Assembly (NCBI RefSeq): GCF_031551385.1
Contig: NZ_JAVBNS010000252.1
Location: 1 to 39,010 of the forward strand
Source: Anaerosporobacter sp031551385
GTDB lineage: Bacteria; Bacillota; Clostridia; Lachnospirales; Lachnospiraceae
DNA: 39,010 nt
Direction: 5' to 3'
In this document: positions 1 to 9,014 of the stretch, piece after piece
Layout: each line of letters starts with the position of its first letter
Numbering within the stretch: the first letter of the stretch is position 1
Notes under the pieces: model-generated
What the model saw: only the letters and a program-made list of their open reading frames with translations
What the model was told of the DNA's origin: nothing
Databases searched by the model: none
Position numbers and translations under genes: made by a program

Positions 1-1412
1 TTACGGAAAATGAAATAAAAACAGCGGAGTATATGAACCAATTGAGTCAAGAAAAGATAGATGCGATGGCATTTACCTATACAGAAGGTTATAGAATAGG
101 ATTTATCTGTGCGAATATCGACCTTTCTAAAAAAGGTATCGTGAATGTTCGTTATGAAATTGGTTTTGAGCGTATGGTACGTGCGGCTATTAAACAATTT
201 GAAAAGTTAGGATTAAAACCAACAATTCGAAGAGCAGGTGTGAACAAGTTCAATAAACAATACGATTATGACCATCGTTTTGATTATGCATTATTTTTTG
301 ATAAAGCGTATGTTGAGAAGAGACTTGCGCATTTAAGAAAAGCGTATGAAGCATTCAAAGTGCAAGCATCGTTATTTGCAGGGCCAGCAGTAATTGAAAC
401 ATTTGGTGAGAAACCGTTTACGCCAGTAAGTAAGCTAGCTTGTAACAAATTAAGTGATAAGCAACAGAAATTAGATGTAGAGTTCAGTCGAGATTCACGA
501 TTACTTATGAATGAATATATCAAAGGTGATGAGAGAAGCTTTACAATAATAGCGTATCCAGTACCTGAGATTGGTGAAAATTTCGAAGAAATCTTTGATG
601 AAACAGTAAAGGTAAATACACTAGATTATAACCTATACAAAGAGATTCAACAGAAGTTGATTGATACATTAGACCAAGGCGAATATGTCCATATCTTAGG
701 AACAGGCGTAAACAAAACAGATTTAAGAGTAATGCTACAAGAGATTGCTGATCCGAGCAAGCAAACAGGTTTTGAGAATTGTCTAGCAGATGTGAATATC
801 CCTGTAGGTGAAGTGTTTACATCACCAAAACTTACTGGAACAGAGGGGGTATTGCATGTAAGTGAAGTATATCTAGGTGATTACAAATATATAGACTTAG
901 CACTAACAATGAAAGATGGTAAAATCACGGAATATACATGTAAGAATTTTGAGCAAGAAGAAGAGAATCAAAAATTCATTAAAGAGAATTTACTATATAA
1001 TCATGATACATTGCCAATGGGTGAATTTGCAATTGGAACGAACACAACGGCTTATGTAATGGGAAGAAAGTATGATATTCAAGACAAATTACCGATTCTT
1101 ATTGCAGAAAAAACAGGCCCACATTTTGCAATGGGGGATACTTGTTTTAGTATGAGTGAAGACGTTGCCACACATAATCCTGATGGGAAAGAGATGATTG
1201 CAAAAGACAATGAATGCTCAATTATGAGAAAGACAGATATAACAAAAGCGTATTTTAATTGCCATACAGATATTACGATTCCATATGATGAGTTAGGAGA
1301 AATTGCAGTATATAAAAAGGATGGCGAGAAGATTACAATAATTGAGAATGGAAGATTTGTACTAGTTGGTACAGAAGAATTGAATAAACCTCTTGATGAG
1401 ATGAATAAGTAA
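1..1412 (+). CDS. M29-type aminopeptidase, 5'-truncated by window edge
   Basis: This is the C-terminal part of a metal-dependent aminopeptidase of the M29 (AmpS/leucyl aminopeptidase) type, a cytoplasmic enzyme that removes N-terminal residues from peptides. An ATG exists at 33, but the frame stays open to base 3 and the upstream codons read T-E-N-E-I-K-T-A-E-Y. From memory, longer clostridial relatives continue through this point, so I treat the gene as partial, with its start outside the window. The visible 469 codons hold the family's metal-site landmarks: GEVFTSP, then GEFAIGTN, then EKTGPHFAMGD. The usual family motif around the histidine (EKxxGTxH) is slightly altered. The gene ends at a strong bidirectional terminator and is convergent with the next gene. 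The family is fairly sure; substrate preference cannot be read. Confidence 0.8.
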   Translation, partial: TENEIKTAEYMNQLSQEKIDAMAFTYTEGYRIGFICANIDLSKKGIVNVRYEIGFERMVRAAIKQFEKLGLKPTIRRAGVNKFNKQYDYDHRFDYALFFDKAYVEKRLAHLRKAYEAFKVQASLFAGPAVIETFGEKPFTPVSKLACNKLSDKQQKLDVEFSRDSRLLMNEYIKGDERSFTIIAYPVPEIGENFEEIFDETVKVNTLDYNLYKEIQQKLIDTLDQGEYVHILGTGVNKTDLRVMLQEIADPSKQTGFENCLADVNIPVGEVFTSPKLTGTEGVLHVSEVYLGDYKYIDLALTMKDGKITEYTCKNFEQEEENQKFIKENLLYNHDTLPMGEFAIGTNTTAYVMGRKYDIQDKLPILIAEKTGPHFAMGDTCFSMSEDVATHNPDGKEMIAKDNECSIMRKTDITKAYFNCHTDITIPYDELGEIAVYKKDGEKITIIENGRFVLVGTEELNKPLDEMNK

Positions 1413-1415
1413 TAG

Positions 1416-1464
1416 AAAAGGAAAATCCAATTTCGTGATTGCATGAAATTGGATTTTCCTTTTT
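1416..1464. terminator. Bidirectional intrinsic terminator
   Basis: A near-perfect 18-bp inverted repeat (AAAGGAAAATCCAATTTC and its complement) has an 8-10 base loop. It is bordered by A- and T-runs on the two sides, so it can end transcription from the aminopeptidase (+) and the convergent DUF624 gene (-). Confidence 0.9.
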
Positions 1465-1478
1465 GGATATATAGATAC

Positions 1479-2144
1479 CTATTGAACGATTTCGTCATCT
1501 GGTAAAGCGATTTGTTCTTCTTCATTAATGATTTCATCTTCTGGTTCGTAGCATTTGAACACTTTAACAAATTGATAAGAGTTTACATAGGCAAAGAACG
1601 CGAAGCCAAATACAACTAGGAAGATAGAGAAGATTGGGAATACATAGGCAATGACAACAATCAAAACATTAGTAATTGTAATGATTATAGTCTGTTTTAA
1701 ATTCTGTAATGAAATAAAAAATGCATTCTTTATAGTTTGTTTTACGGTGTTATTAAATCTTGATAGAAGTGGAAACACATAAAAGAGTGTGAATGCATAT
1801 AGAAGCAATGCGACTGAAACAAGTGTACCAAGAATGTTGCCTGTTGTTGATTTCATTGTGAACCAAAATGATACGTTGAATGTTAGTATTGCACCAACAA
1901 GAAACATGATTACCCATATAATTGTAGACTGTTTGAAGTTTTCTTTGAAAGAACGAAAGAAATTTCTTGCAATGTATCCATGTTCTTCCCTGGCAGTTTG
2001 CATTGTTACATAATGTAGAGCTGTGGTAGAAGCCCCGATTGTTACAATTGGAAGACAACAGATTAACCATAAGAAGTTAAGTAAGATGTAGTCTGCCAAT
2101 GAGCTCATGAATTGAAAAAAAGGACTGTTTATATTTAGCTTCAT
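1479..2144 (-). CDS. DUF624 / YesL-like membrane protein
   Basis: A 221-residue membrane protein with about five hydrophobic segments, beginning MKLNINSPFFQFMSSLADY, and an acidic C-terminus (about the last 20 residues). It resembles the YesL/DUF624 family. These proteins commonly sit next to YesMN two-component systems and LplB/YtcP-type sugar permeases, as here; their biochemical role is unknown. The start at 2144 is chosen because AGGAGG lies 7 bases upstream (2152-2157 on the plus strand). An upstream in-frame ATG at 2204 would place the N-terminus inside a dispersed repeat and has no good ribosome site. The gene is divergent from the importer genes. A link to that importer is inference from context. 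Confidence 0.8.
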   Translation of the reverse strand: MKLNINSPFFQFMSSLADYILLNFLWLICCLPIVTIGASTTALHYVTMQTAREEHGYIARNFFRSFKENFKQSTIIWVIMFLVGAILTFNVSFWFTMKSTTGNILGTLVSVALLLYAFTLFYVFPLLSRFNNTVKQTIKNAFFISLQNLKQTIIITITNVLIVVIAYVFPIFSIFLVVFGFAFFAYVNSYQFVKVFKCYEPEDEIINEEEQIALPDDEIVQ

Positions 2145-2181
2145 TAAAGCACCTCCTAATAATATACGACTTGTAATTGCT

Positions 2182-2243
2182 ACACGGATTGCTACACGTT
2201 TCATGCACTCACAATCCTAAAACACAAAACCTTTTGACCTTAG
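2182..2243 (-). repeat. Dispersed repeat type C, copy 1
   Basis: Read on the minus strand this region has GGTCAAAAGGT, a spacer, GCATGAAA and GTAGCAATCCGT. The same blocks occur in the same order downstream of purD (27145-27199). It lies immediately upstream of the DUF624 gene. The rest of the 446-base gap (2145-2590) has small AT-rich hairpins such as AATTAG/CTAATT near 2456-2472 and no convincing promoter. Confidence 0.6.
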
Positions 2244-2590
2244 TATCATAGTAATCTAAAAAGTACAAGAATACAACAAGAATATACCGCTGAATTGTAC
2301 AGTGAAAATTAGAGGATTGGATTTTTTCGATATCTAATTTGGATTGTATATTTTGCACAAAGGATTTGAAAAAGACACACAAAATCCATATTTATAGGCA
2401 TAATACATGGATAATAAGGGACTTTTAGGGCAATCTATTAGTAAATGTGATGCGAAATTAGGAAGTCTAATTTTTAATATAGTCAATCTTGAATTATGAT
2501 AGTATCAGTTTGCACAACAAAATGATAGAATCTAGTTACAAGTTAATCATAATTACTGAGTGGTTAATACATTTGCAGGGAGGAATGGAC

Positions 2591-3547
2591 ATGGAAAAGT
2601 CAGGGAAGTCCAATAAAGCAGTAGTAGTTGGACAAAAGAAAAAGACGATGGTACCATCGGGAATGAAATTGTTCTTATTAGTATTGCCGTTTTTAGTATT
2701 AGTATTTTTATTCTCATATTATCCACTTAACGGTTGGAGATATGCATTTTACGATTACAGAGCACCGTTAAAATTATCACAGTGTGAGTTTGTTGGTTGG
2801 AAATGGTTTAAGTTCTTATTTAGTAACTCAACACAAGTGTCGCAATTAATGAAAGTTTTAAGAAACACATTTGCAATGAGTGCACTTACCATTGTTACTT
2901 CGTTTTTACCAGTATTGTTTGCAATGTTCTTAAATGAAATCAAATGTAAATGGTTTAAAACAGTAGTACAAACATTAACAACATTACCAAACTTTATCAG
3001 CTGGGTTTTAGTATATTCAGTAGCATTCGCATTATTCTCAGATTCAGGTATGGTTAATACTTTACTTCAAAACATGGGAATTACTACAAACGTTGTTAAG
3101 TTCCTTGATAGTGATGCACATACTTGGATATGGATGCTTCTATGGGGAACATGGAAAGGCTTAGGCTGGGGATCAATCATGTATCTTGCAGCAATTGCTG
3201 GTACAGACCAAGAATTGTATGAAGCAGCAAGAGTTGATGGTGCAGGAAGATTCCGCTTAATGAGACATATTACATTGCCAGCATTAATGCCAACGTTCTT
3301 CGTATTATTAATGATGTCAGTGGCAAACTTCTTAACAAATGGTTTAGATCAATACTTCGTATTCAGTAACTCATTCAACATGGAACATATTCAAGTACTT
3401 GACTTATATGTATACAAATTAGGTATTGGTTCGAACTCTATTCCATTAGCAACAGCAGTTGGCATGCTCAAGAGTTTAATTAGTGTAATACTATTCTGTG
3501 TAGTAAACTTTGTATCTAAGAAAACTCGTGGCGAGTCAATCATGTAG
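2591..3547 (+). CDS. Sugar ABC transporter permease, LplB type
   Basis: An inner-membrane permease subunit of a CUT1-family carbohydrate ABC importer. The 318-residue protein has a charged N-terminal tail and about six hydrophobic segments. The cytoplasmic coupling motif characteristic of binding-protein-dependent permeases is present as YEAARVDGAGRFRLMRHITLPAL. Length and sequence fit the LplB/YteP branch that works with DUF624 and YesMN partners. The start at 2591 is chosen for AGGGAGG seven bases upstream; another in-frame ATG at 2585 is too close to that site. The second permease begins 18 bases after its stop, so the two are co-transcribed. No ATPase is encoded here, so a shared MsmX-like ATPase elsewhere is expected (inference from the family). 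Confidence 0.92.
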   Translation: MEKSGKSNKAVVVGQKKKTMVPSGMKLFLLVLPFLVLVFLFSYYPLNGWRYAFYDYRAPLKLSQCEFVGWKWFKFLFSNSTQVSQLMKVLRNTFAMSALTIVTSFLPVLFAMFLNEIKCKWFKTVVQTLTTLPNFISWVLVYSVAFALFSDSGMVNTLLQNMGITTNVVKFLDSDAHTWIWMLLWGTWKGLGWGSIMYLAAIAGTDQELYEAARVDGAGRFRLMRHITLPALMPTFFVLLMMSVANFLTNGLDQYFVFSNSFNMEHIQVLDLYVYKLGIGSNSIPLATAVGMLKSLISVILFCVVNFVSKKTRGESIM

Positions 3548-3565
3548 CAGGAAAGGAGAGTAATT

Positions 3566-4492
3566 ATGTCGACAAAAGTAGAAATGAAAAAAAAGAAAAA
3601 ACTGACTAAAGGTGATGTAACATTTAGCATTATAAATTACGGAGTATTCCTTCTGTTTACTATTATTTGTGCGTATCCTTTCTATTATTTAATTATTAAT
3701 ACAATTAGTGCGAACGATTTATCAGCGAATGGATTTATTAACTTTTTGCCACAAAAAATTCATTTAAGAAACTATATTGAGGTTCTTAAATTAAGAGGAC
3801 TTTCAACAGCAGTATTTGTATCAATCGCTAGAGTAGTAATTGGAACAATAGCAACCGTGTTAACATCTGCATTCTTAGGCTTTATGTTTACACAAGATAA
3901 GATGTGGGGAAGAAAATTTTGGTATCGCTTTATTGTAATTACAATGTACTTCAATGCAGGTTTGATACCGATGTACTTAACAATGCAAAACTTACATTTA
4001 ACTAATACATTCTGGGTTTACGTTATTCCAGGTATTGTTCAACCATTTAATGTTATTCTTGTTAAAACATATGTTGAATCAATACCAAAATCATTACAAG
4101 AAGCAGCAGAAATTGATGGAGCAGGTGTACTTAAGATATTCAGAAGAGTTATTTTACCTACATCAACACCGATTTTAGCAACAGTAGCAATTTTCTCAGC
4201 AGTTGGTCATTGGAACTCATTCCAAGATACATTAATCTATATTACTGACCAAAGCTTATGGACATTACAATATATGTTATATTCTTATATTAATCAAGCA
4301 AGTTCACTTGCAACATTAATTAAGAACAGTGTAGGTACAACACAGAATATGGCGGCACTAGCAACACAACAGACATCAACATCTGTACGTATGACAGTAT
4401 CCGTAATCGTAGTTTTACCAATCTTATGTATTTACCCAATGTTCCAAAAATACTTTGTTAAAGGTATTATGATTGGTTCTGTAAAGGGTTAA
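3566..4492 (+). CDS. Sugar ABC transporter permease, YtcP/LplC type
   Basis: The second inner-membrane permease of the importer, 308 residues with about six hydrophobic segments after a lysine-rich N-terminus. The coupling motif reads LQEAAEIDGAGVLKIFRR, followed by ILPTSTPILATVAIF, as in the YtcP/LplC family. It ends in the family-typical KYFVKGIMIGSVKG. AAAGGAG sits seven bases before the ATG. It would pair with the upstream LplB-type subunit to form the channel. The solute-binding protein gene follows after a 141-base gap containing a stem-loop. Confidence 0.93.
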   Translation: MSTKVEMKKKKKLTKGDVTFSIINYGVFLLFTIICAYPFYYLIINTISANDLSANGFINFLPQKIHLRNYIEVLKLRGLSTAVFVSIARVVIGTIATVLTSAFLGFMFTQDKMWGRKFWYRFIVITMYFNAGLIPMYLTMQNLHLTNTFWVYVIPGIVQPFNVILVKTYVESIPKSLQEAAEIDGAGVLKIFRRVILPTSTPILATVAIFSAVGHWNSFQDTLIYITDQSLWTLQYMLYSYINQASSLATLIKNSVGTTQNMAALATQQTSTSVRMTVSVIVVLPILCIYPMFQKYFVKGIMIGSVKG

Positions 4493-4524
4493 GATGCACA
4501 ATGTCATTCATGGTTGGCAGCAAA

Positions 4525-4569
4525 GATTGTTTGTTTGGAGATATAAACATGTTATCTGAATAAACAATC
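4525..4569 (+). promoter_or_regulatory. Intercistronic stem-loop before binding-protein gene
   Basis: GATTGTTT (4525-4532) pairs with AAACAATC (4562-4569), and AGATA/TATCT nests inside. No T-run follows, so it is not a standard terminator. Hairpins here in sugar-importer operons can protect or separately stabilise the binding-protein message; that role is inference. Confidence 0.6.
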
Positions 4570-4633
4570 AAGCGCTAATTTTGAATATAGATTGTCTAGT
4601 AACATGGGCAACAACAAAAAGGAGGATATAGGT

Positions 4634-6463
4634 ATGAAGAAAAAGGTAGCAAGAGTTTTATCACTTGCATTAGTTGTAGCAATGCTTGGTACAACAATGG
4701 TGGGCTGTGGTAAGAAAGAAGATAACAAGAAAAACAATTCTTCAGCAGACACAAAAACAGAAAACACAAAAACAGATAACACAGGGGATACTGCTAACAC
4801 AGACACAACAGATACTACTGATACAGCAAAAACTTATGACAAGTTTATCACAGTTGATGTATTCTGTGCACAAGCAAACTATCAAGGTATTCAATCTGGT
4901 TGGTTTGCAAAAGTAGTAAAAGACAAATTCAACATGGAACTTAACATTATTGCACCAAACGTAGCTGGTGGTGGAGATACATTATTCCAAACTCGTTCAG
5001 CTGCTGGTAATTTAGGTGACCTTGTAATGATAGGTACAGAAAATGGTAGATTAGCTGATACTGCTGAAGCAGGATTATTAGTAGATTTAACAGAGATGGC
5101 AGCTAAGTCAAAATATGTTTCTCAATATACAGGAGCTATTGATGTAGCAAAGACTCTTTCAAATGATGGTAAATTATATGGAATTCCTTCATCAGTTTCT
5201 TCTCAACCAGCAACAAATCCTTCAGAAGGTCTTGATTTAACATTCGGAACTTACCTTCGTTGGGATTACTACAAAGAATTAGGATATCCAGAAATCAACA
5301 CACTTGAAGATATCTTACCAGTATTAAAACAAATGCAAGACGCACATCCAACTTCTGATTCAGGAAAACAAGCATATGGTATTTCTTTATTCAAAGATTG
5401 GGATGGTAACATGATGTGTATGGGTAAACAACCAGCAACAATCTACGGATATGATGAACTTGGTTTCGTTTTCTCTAAAGCAGATGGTTCAGAAGATCAA
5501 AGTATTATTGAAGATGATTCAGAATACATCAGAGTATTAAAATGGTACTTCGATGCAAATCAAATGGGATTAGTTGATCCAGAATCAACAACTCAAAACT
5601 ATGATACTTTATATGCTAAATACCAAGATGGTGCTGTATTATATTCTCCATGGCCATGGTTAGGTCAAGCAGCTTATAACACAGTAGAACATAAAGAAGC
5701 AGGTACAGGATTTATGTTCATTCCAGTTAAAGATCAAACAGTATTCTCATATGGTTGTACACCAAATGGTTCAGCTAAATATGTTGTAGGTATTGGTTCT
5801 AAAGCTCAAGATCCAGAAAGAATGATGGATTTCATTGACTGGTTATACTCACCAGAAGGTATCACTTACTCATGTGCTCAAACAGCAGGTACTTGTGGAC
5901 CAGAAGGTTTAACTTGGGAAATGGTAGACGGACAACCTGTATTAACTGATTTTGGTAAAGAAGCTTTATTAAATGGTGATGGAACAGTTCCAGAAGAATG
6001 GGGCGGCGGATCATGGAAAGATGGTGCTTCAACTATCAACTTCTCAACTGTAATTACTACAGATATTAACCCTGAATCAGGATATGCTTATAACTATACA
6101 TTATGGCCATCAGTAATCGAAATGAACTCTACACCAATTGATACAGATTGGCAACAACAAACAAATGCATTGTCAACTGTTGAATACGTAAGAAACAACA
6201 ATCAAATTCTTGTTGCTCCTGGTACTGACTTCGTTGCACCAGTAGAAACTTCTGAAGTAACTACATTACGTAGCCAATGTAAAGCAATCATTGTTGAAAA
6301 TTCATGGAAAATGGTATTTGCTAAAGATGAAGCTGAATTTTACAGCTTATTAAAGAACATGCAAGATACTGTTAAAGGTCTTGGATATGATGAAGTATTA
6401 GCTCATGACCTTGAATGTGCTAAACAACAAACTGCTTTACGTAATGCAGCTAGAGAACAATAA
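4634..6463 (+). CDS. Extracellular sugar-binding lipoprotein (YtcQ/LplA type)
   Basis: The substrate-binding subunit of the importer, 609 residues, attached to the outside of the membrane. It has a lipoprotein signal peptide with the lipobox MVGC (Cys 25), then a Lys/Asp/Thr-rich tether of about 40 residues with repeated TD(N)T units, then a large binding fold. The length exceeds typical 420-450 residue sugar-binding proteins and fits the long YtcQ/LplA group that pairs with LplB/YtcP permeases. GGAGGAT stands six bases before the ATG at 4634. An in-frame upstream start at 4592 would spoil the signal peptide. The strong site, the hairpin in front and the terminator behind suggest high expression. 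The ligand is not readable; neighbours suggest a fucose- or galactose-decorated oligosaccharide. Confidence 0.92.
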   Translation: MKKKVARVLSLALVVAMLGTTMVGCGKKEDNKKNNSSADTKTENTKTDNTGDTANTDTTDTTDTAKTYDKFITVDVFCAQANYQGIQSGWFAKVVKDKFNMELNIIAPNVAGGGDTLFQTRSAAGNLGDLVMIGTENGRLADTAEAGLLVDLTEMAAKSKYVSQYTGAIDVAKTLSNDGKLYGIPSSVSSQPATNPSEGLDLTFGTYLRWDYYKELGYPEINTLEDILPVLKQMQDAHPTSDSGKQAYGISLFKDWDGNMMCMGKQPATIYGYDELGFVFSKADGSEDQSIIEDDSEYIRVLKWYFDANQMGLVDPESTTQNYDTLYAKYQDGAVLYSPWPWLGQAAYNTVEHKEAGTGFMFIPVKDQTVFSYGCTPNGSAKYVVGIGSKAQDPERMMDFIDWLYSPEGITYSCAQTAGTCGPEGLTWEMVDGQPVLTDFGKEALLNGDGTVPEEWGGGSWKDGASTINFSTVITTDINPESGYAYNYTLWPSVIEMNSTPIDTDWQQQTNALSTVEYVRNNNQILVAPGTDFVAPVETSEVTTLRSQCKAIIVENSWKMVFAKDEAEFYSLLKNMQDTVKGLGYDEVLAHDLECAKQQTALRNAAREQ

Positions 6464-6498
6464 TATTAATAATTATTTAATTCATTTGAATTAGATTT

Positions 6499-6575
6499 CC
6501 TAGATGATTGAATCACACTTGAAGATAACATATGTTAGTTAGGAGAGTGCTGAATCAATCATCTAGGGTTTTTTG
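6499..6575 (+). terminator. Terminator after importer operon
   Basis: CCTAGATGATTGA (6499-6511) pairs with TCAATCATCTAGG (6555-6567) and is followed by GTTTTTT. The 43-base loop carries the small palindrome TAACATATGTTA. The rest of the gap up to 6867 is AT-rich leader with no clear promoter. Confidence 0.88.
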
Positions 6576-6867
6576 GTTTATATTCTATAATATTTTGTAG
6601 TGAATCCAGAGGGAAAGATTTTGAAATTGGGTTTTGTACAAAGTATTATACTATTGAGAGATATGATATAAGAATATTGTGGGTTTTTGTTGTATTTTAT
6701 TATGTAATAGTTGAAGTTATTGGTGATATGTAATAAAATGTATGTATGGGCGAACTATAAGAAAAACGGTGAGGTGATAAACAAAGGTAATATGATGTAG
6801 AGTGAAGTGGGGGAAATAATTAATGATTAGGGAGAAAAATGGGGATACTTTTCGGGAGGAAAGAAGA

Positions 6868-8955
6868 GTGAAAGGTAAAAATAAAAACGGTATGATAAAA
6901 AAGAAAACAGGAAAAGAAACTAAGGATATGAAGAGAAGTTCGAGTATTGGATTTAAACTAATAGTTGGCTTTTTAGTTCCAGTTGTATTTGTAATTGCGC
7001 TAGGTATTATTTCATATACGAAAGCATCCATAGGTATTATCTCAAAGCATGAAGAGGCTAGTATGCAAACCCTAGACTTAACGACACAGTATATCGAATT
7101 CGGTTTGAGTTCTGTTGAGTCAGCAGCGATTGAGTTTCAATTTGATGATATGACAACGAAGTATTTCCTAAACTATACTGGAGTAGAGAAGTTAGAAATT
7201 CAGACGATTAATACAACATTATTTAATAAGATGCATTCAAAGAAAGTATCCGATATCTTTATACAAGACATACATATTCTATCAGATATTGTGAATCCTA
7301 TTTCTTCATCTGGAGTGAAAGCTGAAGAAAGTTATTCTGCATTAATGAATTCAGAAGAAGGAAAGAAGATAATGGAAACCACGCAAAAGAGTGGTTGGTT
7401 TGGATTTTGTGATGCAGTAGATGAATTATTTAAAGTGAATAAGGATAGATATGCGATGCGCTTTATACGTAAATTTGCGACGTCAAATTCAGCAATTGTA
7501 ATTGATGTAAATGCAGAGACAATTGCAAGTATATTAGATAGTCTTGATTTTGGTGATGGTTCTTATGTTGCAATTGTAACGGCAGATGGCAGAGAAATTC
7601 AAGCAGATGAGTCAATAACAGAGATTATATTTGCAGATGAAGATTTCTACCTTGAGAAGTTAGATTCTGTAGAGGATTCAGGAAGCGAATATATTAATTA
7701 TAACGGCAAAGAATATATGTTTATGCACTCTAAAATTGGCGAAACAGGAGCTATTATTTGTGCATTGATGCCAAAGAGCGTTATTACCGCTCAAGCAGAG
7801 GATATTAAGAATATCACAATTATTATTGTAGTGATTGCATGTATTGTTGCATTAGGATTAGGTGCAATTATTACATTAGGTATCAGTAAGGAAATTGCAA
7901 ATACAATTAAGAATCTTAAATTAGTAGCATCGGGTGATCTTACCGTTAAATTCCGTACAAGACGTAAGGATGAATTTTTAATTCTTGCAAAGAATATTCA
8001 AGAGATGACGGATAGTATGAAAGAATTAATTAATAAGACGAAAAATCTAAGTGATACCGTTTCAGAATCATCAGTACAAGTAACGTCTTCAGCGAATACA
8101 TTTACAAAGGCAACGAGAGAAATATCGGTTGCGATTGATGAAATCGAACAAGGTGTTAACCAACAAGCAAGTGATTCGGAAAATTGTCTTCATCAGATGG
8201 ACCAATTATCACAAAGGATCGAGAATGTTAGTAAGAATACGTATGAGATGGAAACAATTGCGCAAGATACAAAATCTGCAGTTACATCTGGTACAGATAA
8301 GATGAAGGAACTTGAAACAAAAACAGAATCGACGAATACGATTATTAATCAAGTTGTAGAAGAAATTGCTGCGCTTGAGAAAAAGTCAGTAACAATTGGA
8401 AATATTGTATCTGTTATCAATGATATTGCAGAGCAGACGAACTTGCTATCTTTGAATGCATCAATTGAAGCAGCGAGAGCAGGAGAAGCGGGACGTGGAT
8501 TTTCTGTTGTTGCAGATGAGATTCGTAAACTAGCAGACCAGTCAACGAATTCGGTTGCACAGATCCATGGTATTATTAGTGAGATTCAAGCAAGTGTACA
8601 GACAAGTGTACAGCATGTACGTGCGGCTGGAGAAGGAATGAGACAACAAAAAGATGCAGTAGATGATACAGAGAAAACATTTGGAGATATCAATTGTCGT
8701 GTAGAACAACTTGTTGAAAATATTAAGACGATTACGGAGAGTATATCTGATATTGAAGAAGCAAGAATGAATACGTTGCTTGCAATTGAGAGTATCTCTG
8801 CTGTTTCAGAAGAGAATGCGGCATCATCAACTGCAGTTAATGAAACATCGAAAGAGCAATTGCAACAAGTAGAGATGCTTGATAGTGCAGCAAAAGCACT
8901 TGATATCAATGCGAAAGAATTGGTAGATGCAGTTCAACAATTTAGAGTAAAGTAA
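6868..8955 (+). CDS. Methyl-accepting chemotaxis receptor, membrane type
   Basis: A transmembrane chemoreceptor of about 695 residues that would signal to CheA/CheW. It has a basic cytoplasmic N-terminus, TM1 about 30-50, an extracellular Cache-like sensor region about 51-315, TM2 about 316-340, a HAMP segment and a long coiled-coil signalling domain. The conserved hairpin tip contains EQTNLLSLNASIEAARAGE near residues 525-545. No C-terminal CheR-binding pentapeptide is visible. I prefer the GTG at 6868 because GGGAGGA lies seven bases upstream; an ATG at 6823 would add 15 residues, and an ATG at 6928 lacks room for its ribosome site. Its position between a sugar importer and a glycosidase suggests it senses the same sugar, which is inference. 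Confidence 0.9.
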   Translation: MKGKNKNGMIKKKTGKETKDMKRSSSIGFKLIVGFLVPVVFVIALGIISYTKASIGIISKHEEASMQTLDLTTQYIEFGLSSVESAAIEFQFDDMTTKYFLNYTGVEKLEIQTINTTLFNKMHSKKVSDIFIQDIHILSDIVNPISSSGVKAEESYSALMNSEEGKKIMETTQKSGWFGFCDAVDELFKVNKDRYAMRFIRKFATSNSAIVIDVNAETIASILDSLDFGDGSYVAIVTADGREIQADESITEIIFADEDFYLEKLDSVEDSGSEYINYNGKEYMFMHSKIGETGAIICALMPKSVITAQAEDIKNITIIIVVIACIVALGLGAIITLGISKEIANTIKNLKLVASGDLTVKFRTRRKDEFLILAKNIQEMTDSMKELINKTKNLSDTVSESSVQVTSSANTFTKATREISVAIDEIEQGVNQQASDSENCLHQMDQLSQRIENVSKNTYEMETIAQDTKSAVTSGTDKMKELETKTESTNTIINQVVEEIAALEKKSVTIGNIVSVINDIAEQTNLLSLNASIEAARAGEAGRGFSVVADEIRKLADQSTNSVAQIHGIISEIQASVQTSVQHVRAAGEGMRQQKDAVDDTEKTFGDINCRVEQLVENIKTITESISDIEEARMNTLLAIESISAVSEENAASSTAVNETSKEQLQQVEMLDSAAKALDINAKELVDAVQQFRVK

Positions 8956-9014
8956 TAAAAGAATAGGTGTGACTTTAGATCTGCCGCAAGTACGAAAGGA
9001 GTTCATTCGAGAAT

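Noticed and set aside
1079..1570. 163-residue minus-strand ORF across the aminopeptidase end
   Set aside because: It runs through a bidirectional terminator and into the DUF624 gene in another frame, with no start signal.
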